From JBEEOW01 sp041191405 (lineage in GTDB: Bacteria > Bacteroidota > Bacteroidia > Cytophagales > UBA9547), in assembly GCA_041191405.1 (NCBI GenBank), contig JBEEOW010000020.1, positions 1 to 64,000 on the forward strand: a DNA stretch of 64,000 nt. Direction: 5' to 3'. Within the stretch, counting starts at the first letter, position 1; each line of letters begins with the position of its first letter. Under the pieces are notes generated by a model that did no database searches, was not told the DNA's origin, and saw only the letters and a program-made list of their open reading frames with translations. Of the stretch, positions 32,481 through 41,800 are shown piece after piece. The translations under genes were made by a program, and so were the position numbers.

Positions 32481-33713
32481 CTAACCAATCTTTTTCATTG
32501 CATTTAAACGTTGCAATAAGGTTGGGTGAGAGTATTCAAAAAACACAACCCAAGGGTGTGGTGTTAAGTTACTTAAGTTATTTACAGAAAGTTTTTTTAA
32601 TGCACTTGACAATGCTTCTCCTGAATATGTTGTTGTTGCATAAGCATCAGCTTCGTATTCATTTTTTCTAGAGAAAATATTCATTATCAAGCCTGTAATA
32701 GTTGATATAGGAGAGTACAATAAACTAAATACAATTAAATTTAAGTGAATTGCATATTTTTCAGCTCCCATAGCAAGTGATAATTCTTGATTCAAAACAA
32801 CTTTTGAAAGTACAAATAGCATTACTCCAATTTGTAAAACACCAATTATGTACGAACTAATAATGTGTTTTTTCTTAAAGTGACCAACCTCATGTGCAAG
32901 TACTGCCATTAATTCATCGGTAGTGTGCTGAGTAATCAAGGTATCATAAAGTACTACTTTTTTCTTCGGACCAATGCCTGAGAAAAAGGCATTGGCCTTT
33001 CCTGAACGTTTTGAACCATCAAGTACAAATACATTTTCTAATGAAAAACCAACTTTTTTACTATACTCTGTAATTGCATTTTTCAATTCACCTTCTTCTA
33101 AAGGAGTAAGTTTGTTGAATAATGGCAAAAACAAAGAAGTGTAAAACATGTTGATTAATAGCATTAAAACTGCAATTACCACCCAGAAGTATATCCAAAA
33201 GTTTTCGCCTAAAGTATTTATCAAATAAAATAAAATACCAAGTACCAAGCCTCCAATGATAGCACCAAGTGCATAGCCTTTTAATTTATCAGTAATAAAA
33301 GTTACTGTAGTTGTTTTATTGAAACCAAATTTTTCTTCAATTACAAAAGTACCATACCATTGAAAAGGAATACTCAACACATCACTCACAATGAATAAAA
33401 TTCCAAAGTAAGCCAATGAAAGCAAGGTTGGGTTGGCAATGTATTTTGCAAGTTCATCACTTACTTTACCCAAAATGCCAAGGTACATCACTGTAACAGT
33501 TAATAAAAACTGAAATACTGATGAAAATACGCCAAACGAAGTTTTTGCTTTGGTATAATCTTGTGATTTTTTGTAAGCATCAGCTTCGTATAAGCCTTCT
33601 AATTCGGTTGGTAATGAAGCAGATAAGCTTGAAATGTTTAAATAATTTAATAACATTTCAAGTCCAAATTCAAAGGTAATAATTGCAAGTACTGCAACAA
33701 GAATAATATTCAT
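32481..33713 (-). CDS. M48 family metallopeptidase (Ste24-like membrane protease)
   Basis: I choose ATG at 33713 (MNIILVAVLAIITFEFGL), giving 410 residues. The earlier ATG at 33746 lies inside a terminator hairpin. The protein has about seven membrane helices, the zinc motif AHEVGHFKKKH (HExxH, near residue 270) and the third ligand in RKNEYEADAYA (near 345). This is the Ste24/CAAX-protease organisation, which in bacteria is tied to membrane-protein quality control. SGIGPKKKVVLYDTLI and GSKRSGKANAFFSG are family typical. Confidence 0.93.
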   Translation of the reverse strand: MNIILVAVLAIITFEFGLEMLLNYLNISSLSASLPTELEGLYEADAYKKSQDYTKAKTSFGVFSSVFQFLLTVTVMYLGILGKVSDELAKYIANPTLLSLAYFGILFIVSDVLSIPFQWYGTFVIEEKFGFNKTTTVTFITDKLKGYALGAIIGGLVLGILFYLINTLGENFWIYFWVVIAVLMLLINMFYTSLFLPLFNKLTPLEEGELKNAITEYSKKVGFSLENVFVLDGSKRSGKANAFFSGIGPKKKVVLYDTLITQHTTDELMAVLAHEVGHFKKKHIISSYIIGVLQIGVMLFVLSKVVLNQELSLAMGAEKYAIHLNLIVFSLLYSPISTITGLIMNIFSRKNEYEADAYATTTYSGEALSSALKKLSVNNLSNLTPHPWVVFFEYSHPTLLQRLNAMKKIG

Positions 33714-33733
33714 TTCGATTGGTTTATAGGTAT

Positions 33734-33777
33734 AAAAAAACAACATTTATCATTATGATATGAAATGATAAATGTTG
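33734..33777 (-). terminator. Terminator between small membrane ORFs and the M48 gene
   Basis: CAACATTTATCATT (33741-33754) and AATGATAAATGTTG (33764-33777) form a 14-bp perfect stem. On the minus strand it is followed by seven T. Confidence 0.88.
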
Positions 33778-33811
33778 TAAATATGTTTTTAATTTTGTTA
33801 ATCTAAAATCA

Positions 33812-33949
33812 TTAAGGAAAAAGCATTAGTATCGCTATAACTAAACCAGCAATTGCAACAAAAGCTCCAATCATCCATATTAAGTTATCATTTTGATTTT
33901 TTAACATATCATGTTTAATCAAATCCATTTTTTGCAATGCCTTTTCCAT
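33812..33949 (-). CDS. 45-residue single-helix membrane protein (paralogue of its neighbour)
   Basis: This short frame starts with ATG at 33949 and ends with TAA at 33812-33814. It reads MEKALQKMDLIKHDMLKNQNDNL, then one membrane helix (IWMIGAFVAIAGLVIAILML). Its first 26 bp (33924-33949) are identical to 34061-34086, inside the adjacent upstream gene, so it arose by partial tandem duplication. It lies 20 bp after that gene and before the strong terminator at 33734. A basic, amphipathic leader and one helix point to a coiled-coil membrane anchor. Confidence 0.6.
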   Translation of the reverse strand: MEKALQKMDLIKHDMLKNQNDNLIWMIGAFVAIAGLVIAILMLFP

Positions 33950-33969
33950 AATTCAATAAGTGAAAATGA

Positions 33970-34191
33970 TTATATAAGTAGCTTTATTATGGTAACAATA
34001 ATACCAGTACATGCAATTATTGTAGCAATAACCCATTTTATTAAGTCATTTTTTACAGATTCCATTTTTTGCAATGCCTTTTCCATATCATCTTCAGTTT
34101 TTAAATCAATTAATTCTAGAATACCTTCAATTTGTTGGTCTGTTAAAGCATTTAGTTTATCATGTGATGCTTTAAGTTGTGTTAATTGCAT
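33970..34191 (-). CDS. Small coiled-coil membrane protein (DUF1640-like layout)
   Basis: The 73-residue protein has an N-terminal amphipathic part (LKASHDKLNALTDQQIEGILELIDL), then DDMEKALQKMESVKNDLIKW and a single C-terminal membrane helix (VIATIIACTGIIVTIIKLL). The layout resembles DUF1640/CCDC90-like short coiled-coil anchors. An internal ATG at 34086 corresponds to the start of the 45-residue neighbour. Function unknown. It is separated from hldD upstream by 38 bp on the same strand. Confidence 0.65.
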   Translation of the reverse strand: MQLTQLKASHDKLNALTDQQIEGILELIDLKTEDDMEKALQKMESVKNDLIKWVIATIIACTGIIVTIIKLLI

Positions 34192-34229
34192 ACTCTTAAA
34201 CGTAATGGTTACAAATTTAGTAAATAAAT

Positions 34230-35195
34230 TTACAGGTATTTGTGTTCGTTTAAATAATTTTGTACATAATCTTTTACACCTTCTTCAAGTGTATGGAATG
34301 GTGTATCATAACCAATATTTGCCAGTTTTTGCATATTCGCTTCTGTGAAATATTGGTATTTATCTCTGATATCAATTGGAGTATCTACAAAGCTGATATT
34401 CTCAGGAATATTCATAGCCTTGAAAGTGTTTTTTACAAGGTCAAGGAATGTTCTGGCTTTGCCTGAACCTAAATTGTAAATACCTGAATGTTTGCGGTTA
34501 TGCATCAAGAAATGACAAACATTTGTTACATCTTTTACATAAACAAAGTCACGCATTTGCTCCCCATCTTTGAAATTTGGATTATGCGAACGGAACAATT
34601 TCATGCTACCATTTTGTTTAATTTGGTTGTAAGCATGAAAAATTACCGAAGCCATACGAGATTTATGGTATTCATTTGGGCCATACACATTAAAAAACTT
34701 CAATCCTGCCCAGAAAAACGGTTTTTCTTCTTGCGCCAATGCCCAAATGTCGAAATCGTTTTTACTATCTCCGTAAGGATTTAAAGGTTTTAATTGTGGA
34801 ATAACAGCTTCATTATCATCGTAACCAAGTTCGCCTAAACCATAAGTTGCCGCTGATGAAGCATAAACCAATGGAATTTGATAAGCGATACAATCTTTCC
34901 AAACTTGTTTAGAATAATTTAGGTTTAATTCGTCAAAAATAGCTTTGTCAAATTCTGTAGTATCAGTACGAGCACCAAGGTGAAATATAAACTCAGTATG
35001 TTTATGGTTATTTTGAAGCCACTGATGAAAGTTTTTTCTATCAACACGCTCAATGATTTTTTTGTTGTCTAAGTTTTTATTTTTCAGTTCGTTACTGAAA
35101 TCATCAACCGCAACAATAAAGTTATAACCATCGCTATTTAATTTTTCAATTAAACAACTACCAATAAATCCAACGGCACCCGTTACTACAATCAT
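34230..35195 (-). CDS. hldD: ADP-L-glycero-D-manno-heptose-6-epimerase
   Basis: Last step in ADP-heptose synthesis for the LPS inner core; converts the D-glycero to the L-glycero form. The 321 residues show the NADP Rossmann motif VTGAVGFIGSCLIEKL at the N-terminus, FHLGARTDTTEFD, the catalytic segment YASSAATYGLG, and YGDSKNDFDIWAL with the Tyr-x3-Lys pair (about 142-146). FFNVYGPNEYHKSRMASV and the late GEQMRDFVYVKDV are HldD signatures. Other heptose genes are not in the window. Confidence 0.93.
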   Translation of the reverse strand: MIVVTGAVGFIGSCLIEKLNSDGYNFIVAVDDFSNELKNKNLDNKKIIERVDRKNFHQWLQNNHKHTEFIFHLGARTDTTEFDKAIFDELNLNYSKQVWKDCIAYQIPLVYASSAATYGLGELGYDDNEAVIPQLKPLNPYGDSKNDFDIWALAQEEKPFFWAGLKFFNVYGPNEYHKSRMASVIFHAYNQIKQNGSMKLFRSHNPNFKDGEQMRDFVYVKDVTNVCHFLMHNRKHSGIYNLGSGKARTFLDLVKNTFKAMNIPENISFVDTPIDIRDKYQYFTEANMQKLANIGYDTPFHTLEEGVKDYVQNYLNEHKYL

Positions 35196-35218
35196 TTTAT
35201 TATAAGCTTATAAATTAA

Positions 35219-36169
35219 CTAAAATATCTCTTTTGCAATTTTGTAAGTAGTTTCTGATTTACCCATTGTGTAATAGTGTAAAATAGGAACTCCTGCTGCT
35301 TTTAATTCTTTTGATTGTTGAATACACCACTCAATACCAACTTGTTTTACTTCGTCGTTATTTTTGCATTTCAATAAATCATCAGCTAATGCTTCAGGTA
35401 AATCAATATGGAAAATACTTGGTAAAATAGTTAATTGTTTTTTGGTAGTAATTGGTTTTAAACCTGGAATTATTGGAACATTAATTCCTTCTTTTCTACA
35501 TAAATCAACAAACTCAAAATATTTTTGATTATCGAAAAACATCTGAGTTACAATGTATTCTGCACCTATTTCAATTTTCTTTTTAACAAAAGCTAAATCA
35601 GTTTTTAGGTTTGGAGCTTCAAAATGTTTTTCTGGGTAAGCTGCTACGCCTATACAAAAATCTGATTTTGCATTGTCTGAAGAATCATATAAATATTTTC
35701 CATTATTCATATCACTAATTTGTGATACTAAATCGGTAGCATAAGCATTCCCATTTGGGTCAGGAATAAAATTACCTTCTGATTTTATTGCATCACCACG
35801 TAATGCCAATACATTGTCGATACCTAAAAAGTCAAGGTCAATTAATGCATTTTCAGTTTCTTCTTTAGTGAAACCACCACAAATAATATGTGGCACAGCA
35901 TCAACCTTAAATCGGTTCATAATGGCAGCACAAATACCCACAGTACCAGGGCGTTTGCGTGTGGTAACTTTCTCTAGCAAACCGTTTTCACGTTTGCGAT
36001 ATACGTATTCTTCTCGGTGATAAGTAACATCAATAAATGGAGGTTTAAATTCCATTAAAGGTTCAATATGAGAAAAAAGGTTGTTAATACTCTCACCTTT
36101 AAGCGGTGGCAATACTTCAATCGAAAATAAAGTATCTTTTGCGTTTTTTATATGTTCAGTTACTTTCAT
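35219..36169 (-). CDS. metF: 5,10-methylenetetrahydrofolate reductase
   Basis: FAD enzyme that makes 5-methyl-THF, the methyl donor for MetH. The 316 residues form a TIM barrel: FSIEVLPPLKGESINNLF holds the catalytic Glu, PPFIDVTYHRE and GICAAIMNR follow, IDNVLALRGDAIKSEG binds FAD, and YIVTQMFFDNQKYFEF and VPIIPGLKPI come later. It lies 23 bp upstream of hldD on the same strand. A long perfect palindrome at 36301 lies about 130 bp before its start. metH, its partner in the pathway, is about 2.6 kb away. Confidence 0.95.
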   Translation of the reverse strand: MKVTEHIKNAKDTLFSIEVLPPLKGESINNLFSHIEPLMEFKPPFIDVTYHREEYVYRKRENGLLEKVTTRKRPGTVGICAAIMNRFKVDAVPHIICGGFTKEETENALIDLDFLGIDNVLALRGDAIKSEGNFIPDPNGNAYATDLVSQISDMNNGKYLYDSSDNAKSDFCIGVAAYPEKHFEAPNLKTDLAFVKKKIEIGAEYIVTQMFFDNQKYFEFVDLCRKEGINVPIIPGLKPITTKKQLTILPSIFHIDLPEALADDLLKCKNNDEVKQVGIEWCIQQSKELKAAGVPILHYYTMGKSETTYKIAKEIF

Positions 36170-36300
36170 ATCATTTACTCGGAATTACAAAGTACATCAA
36201 TTATTTTATATTTTTTTAGTTCTTAAGCGGTTTTTTGCAGAAATAATTGATTGTTTTTAATGATTAATTTTTAAAGATGAATTATTAAGAATTTAAAGTA

Positions 36301-36325
36301 ATTGTGCACGATACTCGTGCACAAT
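36301..36325. promoter_or_regulatory. Perfect 11-bp palindrome with 3-nt centre
   Basis: ATTGTGCACGA, TAC, TCGTGCACAAT. It is unusually GC-rich for this region and has no T run on either side, so an operator is as plausible as a hairpin. It lies between the AAA ATPase gene and metF. Confidence 0.55.
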
Positions 36326-36365
36326 ATATGCTTCATTTCAATGTTTATTTTCATTACTCACTTTG

Positions 36366-36400
36366 TTGAGTAATTTTACTAGATATATTGAGTAAAATGT
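36366..36400 (+). repeat. 35-bp direct repeat, left copy, flanking the AAA ATPase gene
   Basis: Begins TTGAGTAATTTTACTAG and ends TATTGAGTAAAATGT. Identical over 35 bp to 37691-37725, in the same orientation. ATTTTACT and AGTAAAAT inside it form an inverted repeat. Confidence 0.85.
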
Positions 36401-36442
36401 AAATATTACACCGAATGCATTGAATAATAAATACTTATTTAT

Positions 36443-37633
36443 CTAGAAAAATTCTTTAGGTTCAATACAGAGAAACTCTTCCCAAGGCATTCCTCCTGTA
36501 CCAATTAAATAAACTTTATCAGGATGGATTTGGTTTACAAAAGCTTTGGTTCTATCTGCTTTTATTTTGTTACCACTTTTCACTTCTAGTCCAATCACTT
36601 TGTTATTTTTTACCATAACAAAATCCATTTCATCATTCTTTTCTCTCCAATAATAGAGTTGTATTTTATCTTTTTTAACACCTCGAATTAAATGAGTTCC
36701 AATTGTAGATTCCACATGTCGCCCCCAAAGTGCAGGGTTGGTAAGTATTTCATTGAAATTCAAATTGCTATATGCTGATTGGTAAGCCATATTTTGTACT
36801 TGCCATTTAGGAATTGAAGCACGTTGACGAGCCATATCGGGAGTGTATTTTGGTAAACCCGACAACATTCCTGCTGAATCCAATAATTCTACATAATGAG
36901 AAAGGGTAGTGGTGTTTCCAGCATCTTGCATTTGACCCATTATTTTTGTGATAGATAAAATCTGCCCAGAATAGGCACTACCTAATTCAAATAAACGTTT
37001 TAATAAAGCTGGTTTATCAACTCGACTCAGCATTAAAATATCTTTTGAAATAGTTGTTTCAGCTAAGGAATCAATTACATAACTTTTCCAACGTTCTTCG
37101 TCTTTACTAAAAATGGCAGCACCAGGATAACCTCCAAACCAAACATATTCTTCAGCAGAATAACCAAAGGCATCTTTCATCTCTTTCAAAGACCAATGAT
37201 TCATATAAATGGTTTCAAATCTGCCACTTAGAGATTCTGTTAAACCTTGTTGTAATAATAATCTAGCCGAACCAAGAAGTATAACTTTAATGTTGAGTTG
37301 AGCAAACGTATCAGCGTCCCAGTTTGATTTTACAATTTCAGCCCAATTATCAATTTTTTGAATCTCGTCAATAACCAATAATGCATCAGTAGCATTTTCT
37401 GTTCGTAACTTTTGACGAATAATTTGCCATTGTTGGTCTATCCAATTAAAATTACTGCTAGGTACTCCATCAGCGGCTGCAAAATGAAATGGCATTTCGT
37501 TCAGATTTTTTAATAACTGACGTACAACTGTGGTTTTGCCTACTTGACGAGGTCCTAAAATAACTTGTATGAAATGCCTTGGTTCTGCTACTCTGCCTTG
37601 CAAAAGTTTTAGCTCTTGTTTGATGTAATCCAT
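36443..37633 (-). CDS. AAA+ ATPase with DUF4143 C-terminal domain
   Basis: From ATG at 37633 (MDYIKQELKLLQGR) the protein has 396 residues. Its ATPase domain has Walker A LGPRQVGKTTVVRQLL (around residues 25-40), Walker B LLVIDEIQKIDNW, and sensor-like LLGSARLLLQQGLTESLSGRFE, with the GRFE motif typical of this archaeal-type ATPase group. The second half has the DUF4143/nuclease-like fold (YYWREKNDEMDFVMVKNNKVIGLEVKSG), where DFV---N-----EVK resembles a PD-(D/E)xK motif. These proteins are multi-copy and of unknown function. The gene lies between 35-bp direct repeats. Confidence 0.9.
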   Translation of the reverse strand: MDYIKQELKLLQGRVAEPRHFIQVILGPRQVGKTTVVRQLLKNLNEMPFHFAAADGVPSSNFNWIDQQWQIIRQKLRTENATDALLVIDEIQKIDNWAEIVKSNWDADTFAQLNIKVILLGSARLLLQQGLTESLSGRFETIYMNHWSLKEMKDAFGYSAEEYVWFGGYPGAAIFSKDEERWKSYVIDSLAETTISKDILMLSRVDKPALLKRLFELGSAYSGQILSITKIMGQMQDAGNTTTLSHYVELLDSAGMLSGLPKYTPDMARQRASIPKWQVQNMAYQSAYSNLNFNEILTNPALWGRHVESTIGTHLIRGVKKDKIQLYYWREKNDEMDFVMVKNNKVIGLEVKSGNKIKADRTKAFVNQIHPDKVYLIGTGGMPWEEFLCIEPKEFF

Positions 37634-37690
37634 TGCTAATGATTTATATAGCAAATATACAAGTTGTATTAAGTAAAATAACTATTTGTA

Positions 37691-37725
37691 TTGAGTAATT
37701 TTACTAGATATATTGAGTAAAATGT
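37691..37725 (+). repeat. 35-bp direct repeat, right copy
   Basis: Second copy of the 36366-36400 repeat. It lies 58 bp upstream of the ATPase start, and a partly matching unit (TGTATTAAGTAAAATAACT at about 37665) precedes it, so it could also contain promoter or operator elements. Confidence 0.85.
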
Positions 37726-37775
37726 TATAAAATGGCTTAATGTGTTGTTTATTAGTTATTTGTGAGGTTGTATAA

Positions 37776-38630
37776 TTATTCATTATAATTATATTTTGAA
37801 ACAAATTTTTCTTTCTTTTTTATAAAAATACCATTTTCATAAATGAAAGAACCTTCATAGGTTTTACAAGTAATACTATTTATATTTCTAAAAGTATATC
37901 TATATGAAATTACATTCTTACTTGAATCATACTCAATATAGTGATTTTTTCCTGTATCAATTTCATTATTATCATTATATATACATTCCACGTTTGACGA
38001 TACTGAATTTTTTTTCAATAATATAATACCATCATTATCTGGCTTAAAATGATAAAAATCAAGAATATGCATAGATAATCCATAATCACCAACAACTCCG
38101 TATTCACTTATAATAATATATTCATTAATATTTTGATGTTTGAGTTTTATAATTTTAAATTTATCATCAGTTTCACTATCAAAACCACTAAAATCAACTG
38201 GTTTATCTTTATAAAACCAATATGAAAAATATTCTTCAAAACGATATATCCCACCTGTTTCACCTATAATAGTAATTAATTTCAGAAGACTGTCTGAAGA
38301 ATATTTTAAACTTGAAATATTGAAGTTTCTGTTTTCGAATTCTTCACCTAATTCTTTTATTTTTTCTTTAATTATTGATTTTTCAACCTCACTTAATGTT
38401 GTTGAATCAGTTAATTCAAAGTTTTGTATGATTTCATTAAATTTATTATTAAACTCTTTATTATTAGAATCTATATTATTTGAATTATTGTTGATAGTAT
38501 CATTTGCTATTTTATTTGAATCTAAAATCGACTTTTGATTTTCATAATAAATTTCCTTTTTATCATTTGATTGTGAGCAATTAAATACAAATAAAATTAT
38601 AAATAATTGATAAATAAACGTTTGTCTCAT
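37776..38630 (-). CDS. Putative lipoprotein, unknown function
   Basis: ATG at 38630 gives MRQTFIYQLFIILFVFNCSQ with a lipobox (VFNC). A low-complexity Asn/Asp/Ser-rich linker follows (about residues 38-62), then a helical segment (SEVEKSIIKEKIKELGEEFENR) and a beta-rich C-terminal domain (IIISEYGVVGDYGLSMHILDFYHFK). Probably a periplasmic-facing lipoprotein. No family recognised. More AT-rich than the neighbours, and immediately next to the repeat-flanked ATPase. The ATG at 38636 is an alternative start. Confidence 0.6.
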   Translation of the reverse strand: MRQTFIYQLFIILFVFNCSQSNDKKEIYYENQKSILDSNKIANDTINNNSNNIDSNNKEFNNKFNEIIQNFELTDSTTLSEVEKSIIKEKIKELGEEFENRNFNISSLKYSSDSLLKLITIIGETGGIYRFEEYFSYWFYKDKPVDFSGFDSETDDKFKIIKLKHQNINEYIIISEYGVVGDYGLSMHILDFYHFKPDNDGIILLKKNSVSSNVECIYNDNNEIDTGKNHYIEYDSSKNVISYRYTFRNINSITCKTYEGSFIYENGIFIKKKEKFVSKYNYNE

Positions 38631-38749
38631 TTTCAATTTTGTAATTTTTATTAAGATTTTTTCAGTATATAGTTACTATAATTAAAATAATAATATTGAA
38701 AGTTAAAAATATACATACTTGAAATAAATGACCCAACAAATGTAAAAGA

Positions 38750-38785
38750 TAAATGGCTCAAAAGCTTAAATTTTTGAGCCATTTA
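38750..38785. terminator. Bidirectional terminator between metH and the lipoprotein gene
   Basis: TAAATGGCTCAAAA and TTTTGAGCCATTTA form a 14-bp perfect stem. On the minus strand it ends metH. Confidence 0.85.
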
Positions 38786-38801
38786 TTTTGTTTTAAATCA
38801 C

Positions 38802-41800
38802 CTATAAATCATAATTCAGTGCAGGTCTCAACCATTTTTCAGCTTCTTCTATGCTGATGTTTTTGCGTTGTGCATAATTTTCTACTTGGTCTTTGGCTAT
38901 TTTGCCTAATCCGAAGTATTTAGATTGTGGATGACCTATATACCAACCACTTACTGAGGCTGTTGGGTACATTGCCAAACTTTCGGTTAGGTAAGTTCCA
39001 ATGCTATTTTCGGTATCTAATAAGTTGAAAATAGTTATTTTTTCGGTGTGGTCTGGGCAGGCTGGGTAACCTGGTGCTGGACGAATTCCTTGGTAATCTT
39101 CATTGATTAATGCTTCATTTTCAAGGTTTTCTTCTGGTGCATATCCCCAATATGCTTTACGAACTTTCTCGTGCATTAACTCTGCAAATGCTTCAGCCAA
39201 ACGGTCGGCTATGGCTTTTATCATAATGCTGTTGTAGTCGTCGTGGTCGGCTTCGTAAATTTTTGCTAATTCCTCAGCTCCCGATACACTCACGGTAAAT
39301 CCTCCAACATAATCACGAATGCCAGTTTCTGCAGGTGCAATAAAGTCGGCAAGTGATAAGTTTGGATTGTTTGCACCTTTTAAACTTTGCTGTCTTAATT
39401 GATGGAAAGTAGCAATTTGTTTGTTTCTGTTTTCGGTATAATGGTCATGATTATGAGCAAGATGCGAACAACTTGAATCATGCACATGTGCTACTTTGTT
39501 AAATTCAAATAAAGCAACATCGTCATCATTGATGGTATTTGCAGGCCAGAAACCAATTACTCCTTTTGCTACCAATGTTTTATTATCAATGGCAGCTTGT
39601 AATACTTTTTGAGCATCTGCAAAAAGCTTAGTAGCCTCACTACCAACTACTTCATCGTTTAAAATTTTAGGAAATTTACCATATAGTTCCCATGTTTGGA
39701 AAAATGGAGTCCAGTCTATGTATTTTGCTATTTCTGCTAATGGATAATTGTCGAATACTTTATTTCCTAAGAAACTTGGTTTGGTAGGATTGTAGTTTTC
39801 CCAATTAATATCAAACTTATTTTTACGAGCTTCCTCAATAGATACAAAGTTCTTTTCACGCTGACGACCAGCATGTTCAATTCTCATTCTTGCGTATTCT
39901 TCTTTGTAACTTTGAGCAAAATTTGAAGTTTGGTCTTTGCTTAATAAAGAACTTGCAACAGGTACAGATTTCGAAGCATCCAATACGTGAATCACCGGAC
40001 CCGAATATACTGGATCAATTTTTACAGCCGTGTGAATACGTGAAGTTGTAGCACCACCAATTAAAAGCGGTGTTTTCATGCCTCGTTTTTCCATTTCTTG
40101 TGCTACATACACCATTTCGTCAAGCGATGGAGTAATTAATCCACTCAATCCAATAATGTCAGCATTTTCTTTAATTGCGGCTTCTAAAATTTTCTCACAA
40201 GAAACCATTACACCAATGTCAATAATTTCGAAATTGTTACATGCAAGTACCACACCTACAATGTTTTTACCAATATCGTGAACGTCACCTTTAACTGTAG
40301 CAAGTACAATTTTGCCATTGTTTTTGGCTGTGTTACCTGTACGTTTTTTCTCTTCTTCAAGGAAAGGAAGTAAGTAAGCAACAGATTTTTTCATTACCCT
40401 TGCCGATTTTACTACCTGAGGTAAAAACATTTTTCCAGAGCCAAATAAGTCTCCAACTATATTCATCCCAGCCATTAAAGGCTCTTCAATTACACGAAGT
40501 GGAGATTCATATTTTATGCGAGCTTCTTCGGTATCTTCGTCAATATATTCAATAATTCCTTTTACCAATGCATGTGCAAGTCGTTCTTCAACAGTACCTT
40601 TACGCCATTCTTCGGCTTCTTTTTGTGATTCTTTTGAAATTCCTTTTAAGCTTTCAGCAAAATCTAATAAACGTTCAGTAGCATCTTCACGTCTGTTTAA
40701 AAGTACATCTTCAATACGTTCTAATAATTGAGGTTCAATATCTGAATAAACCTCTAACATTGAAGGATTTACAATTCCCATATCCATACCAGCTTGTATA
40801 GCATGGTATAAAAATGCAGAGTGCATTGCTTCACGAACGTGGTTATTTCCTCTAAATGAGAACGATACGTTACTTACACCACCACTTACATGGCAATGTG
40901 GCAAATTATCTTTTACCCATTTGGTAGATTCAATAAATGAGATAGCATTTTCTTTATGTTCCTCAATACCAGTACCTACAGGGAAAATATTTAAGTCGAA
41001 AATAATATCTTCGGCAGGGAAGCCAACTTGATTCACCAAAATATCATAAGAACGTTTTGAGATTTCAATTCGTCTTGGAGTTGAATCAGCTTGTCCAGCT
41101 TCATCAAAAGCCATCACAATCACCGCTGCACCGTAACGCATAATGGTTTTTGCCTGACGAATAAACTCTTCTTCACCCGCTTTTAAGCTGATTGAGTTTA
41201 CAATAGCTTTACCTTGCACACATTTTAAACCAGCCTCAATAATTTCCCATTTCGATGAGTCAATCATTACTGGAACTCTTGAAATTTCTGGCTCAGAAGC
41301 AATTAAGTTAAGGAAATTAACCATGGCTTCTTTACCATCTAACATTCCTTCGTCCATGTTGATATCGATAACCATACCTCCACCTCTTACTTGATCAAGG
41401 GCAATGGTTAAAGCTTCGTCGTAGTTGCCTTCTTTGATTAAACGTAAAAATTTTGCTGAACCAGTAACATTAGTTCTTTCTCCAACATTTACAAAACCAA
41501 GTTCTTTGGTAACAGTAAGTGGCTCTAAACCACTTAATCGCATTAAAGGCTCAATTTGAGGTATTACTCTTGGTTTGTATTTGGCAGCAACTTGTGCCAT
41601 GGCAGCAATATGGTCGGGCGTAGTACCACAACATCCACCCAAAATATTTACCAATCCTTCAGCTAAAAACTCTTCAACTTGAGGAGCCATAATTGCAGGA
41701 GATTCGTCGTATTGTCCGAACTCATTTGGCAAACCAGCATTTGGGTAAACACTTACAAAACAAGAAGCATTTCTCGATAAATCTTGTAAGTAAGGTTTCA

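Noticed and set aside
33714..33746. Upstream ATG for the M48 protease
   Set aside because: It lies in a strong terminator hairpin and adds residues before the first membrane helix without family support.
33911..34348. 145-codon plus-strand ORF
   Set aside because: Antisense to the two small membrane protein genes and the hldD end; no start context, biased composition, and the opposite frames are better supported.
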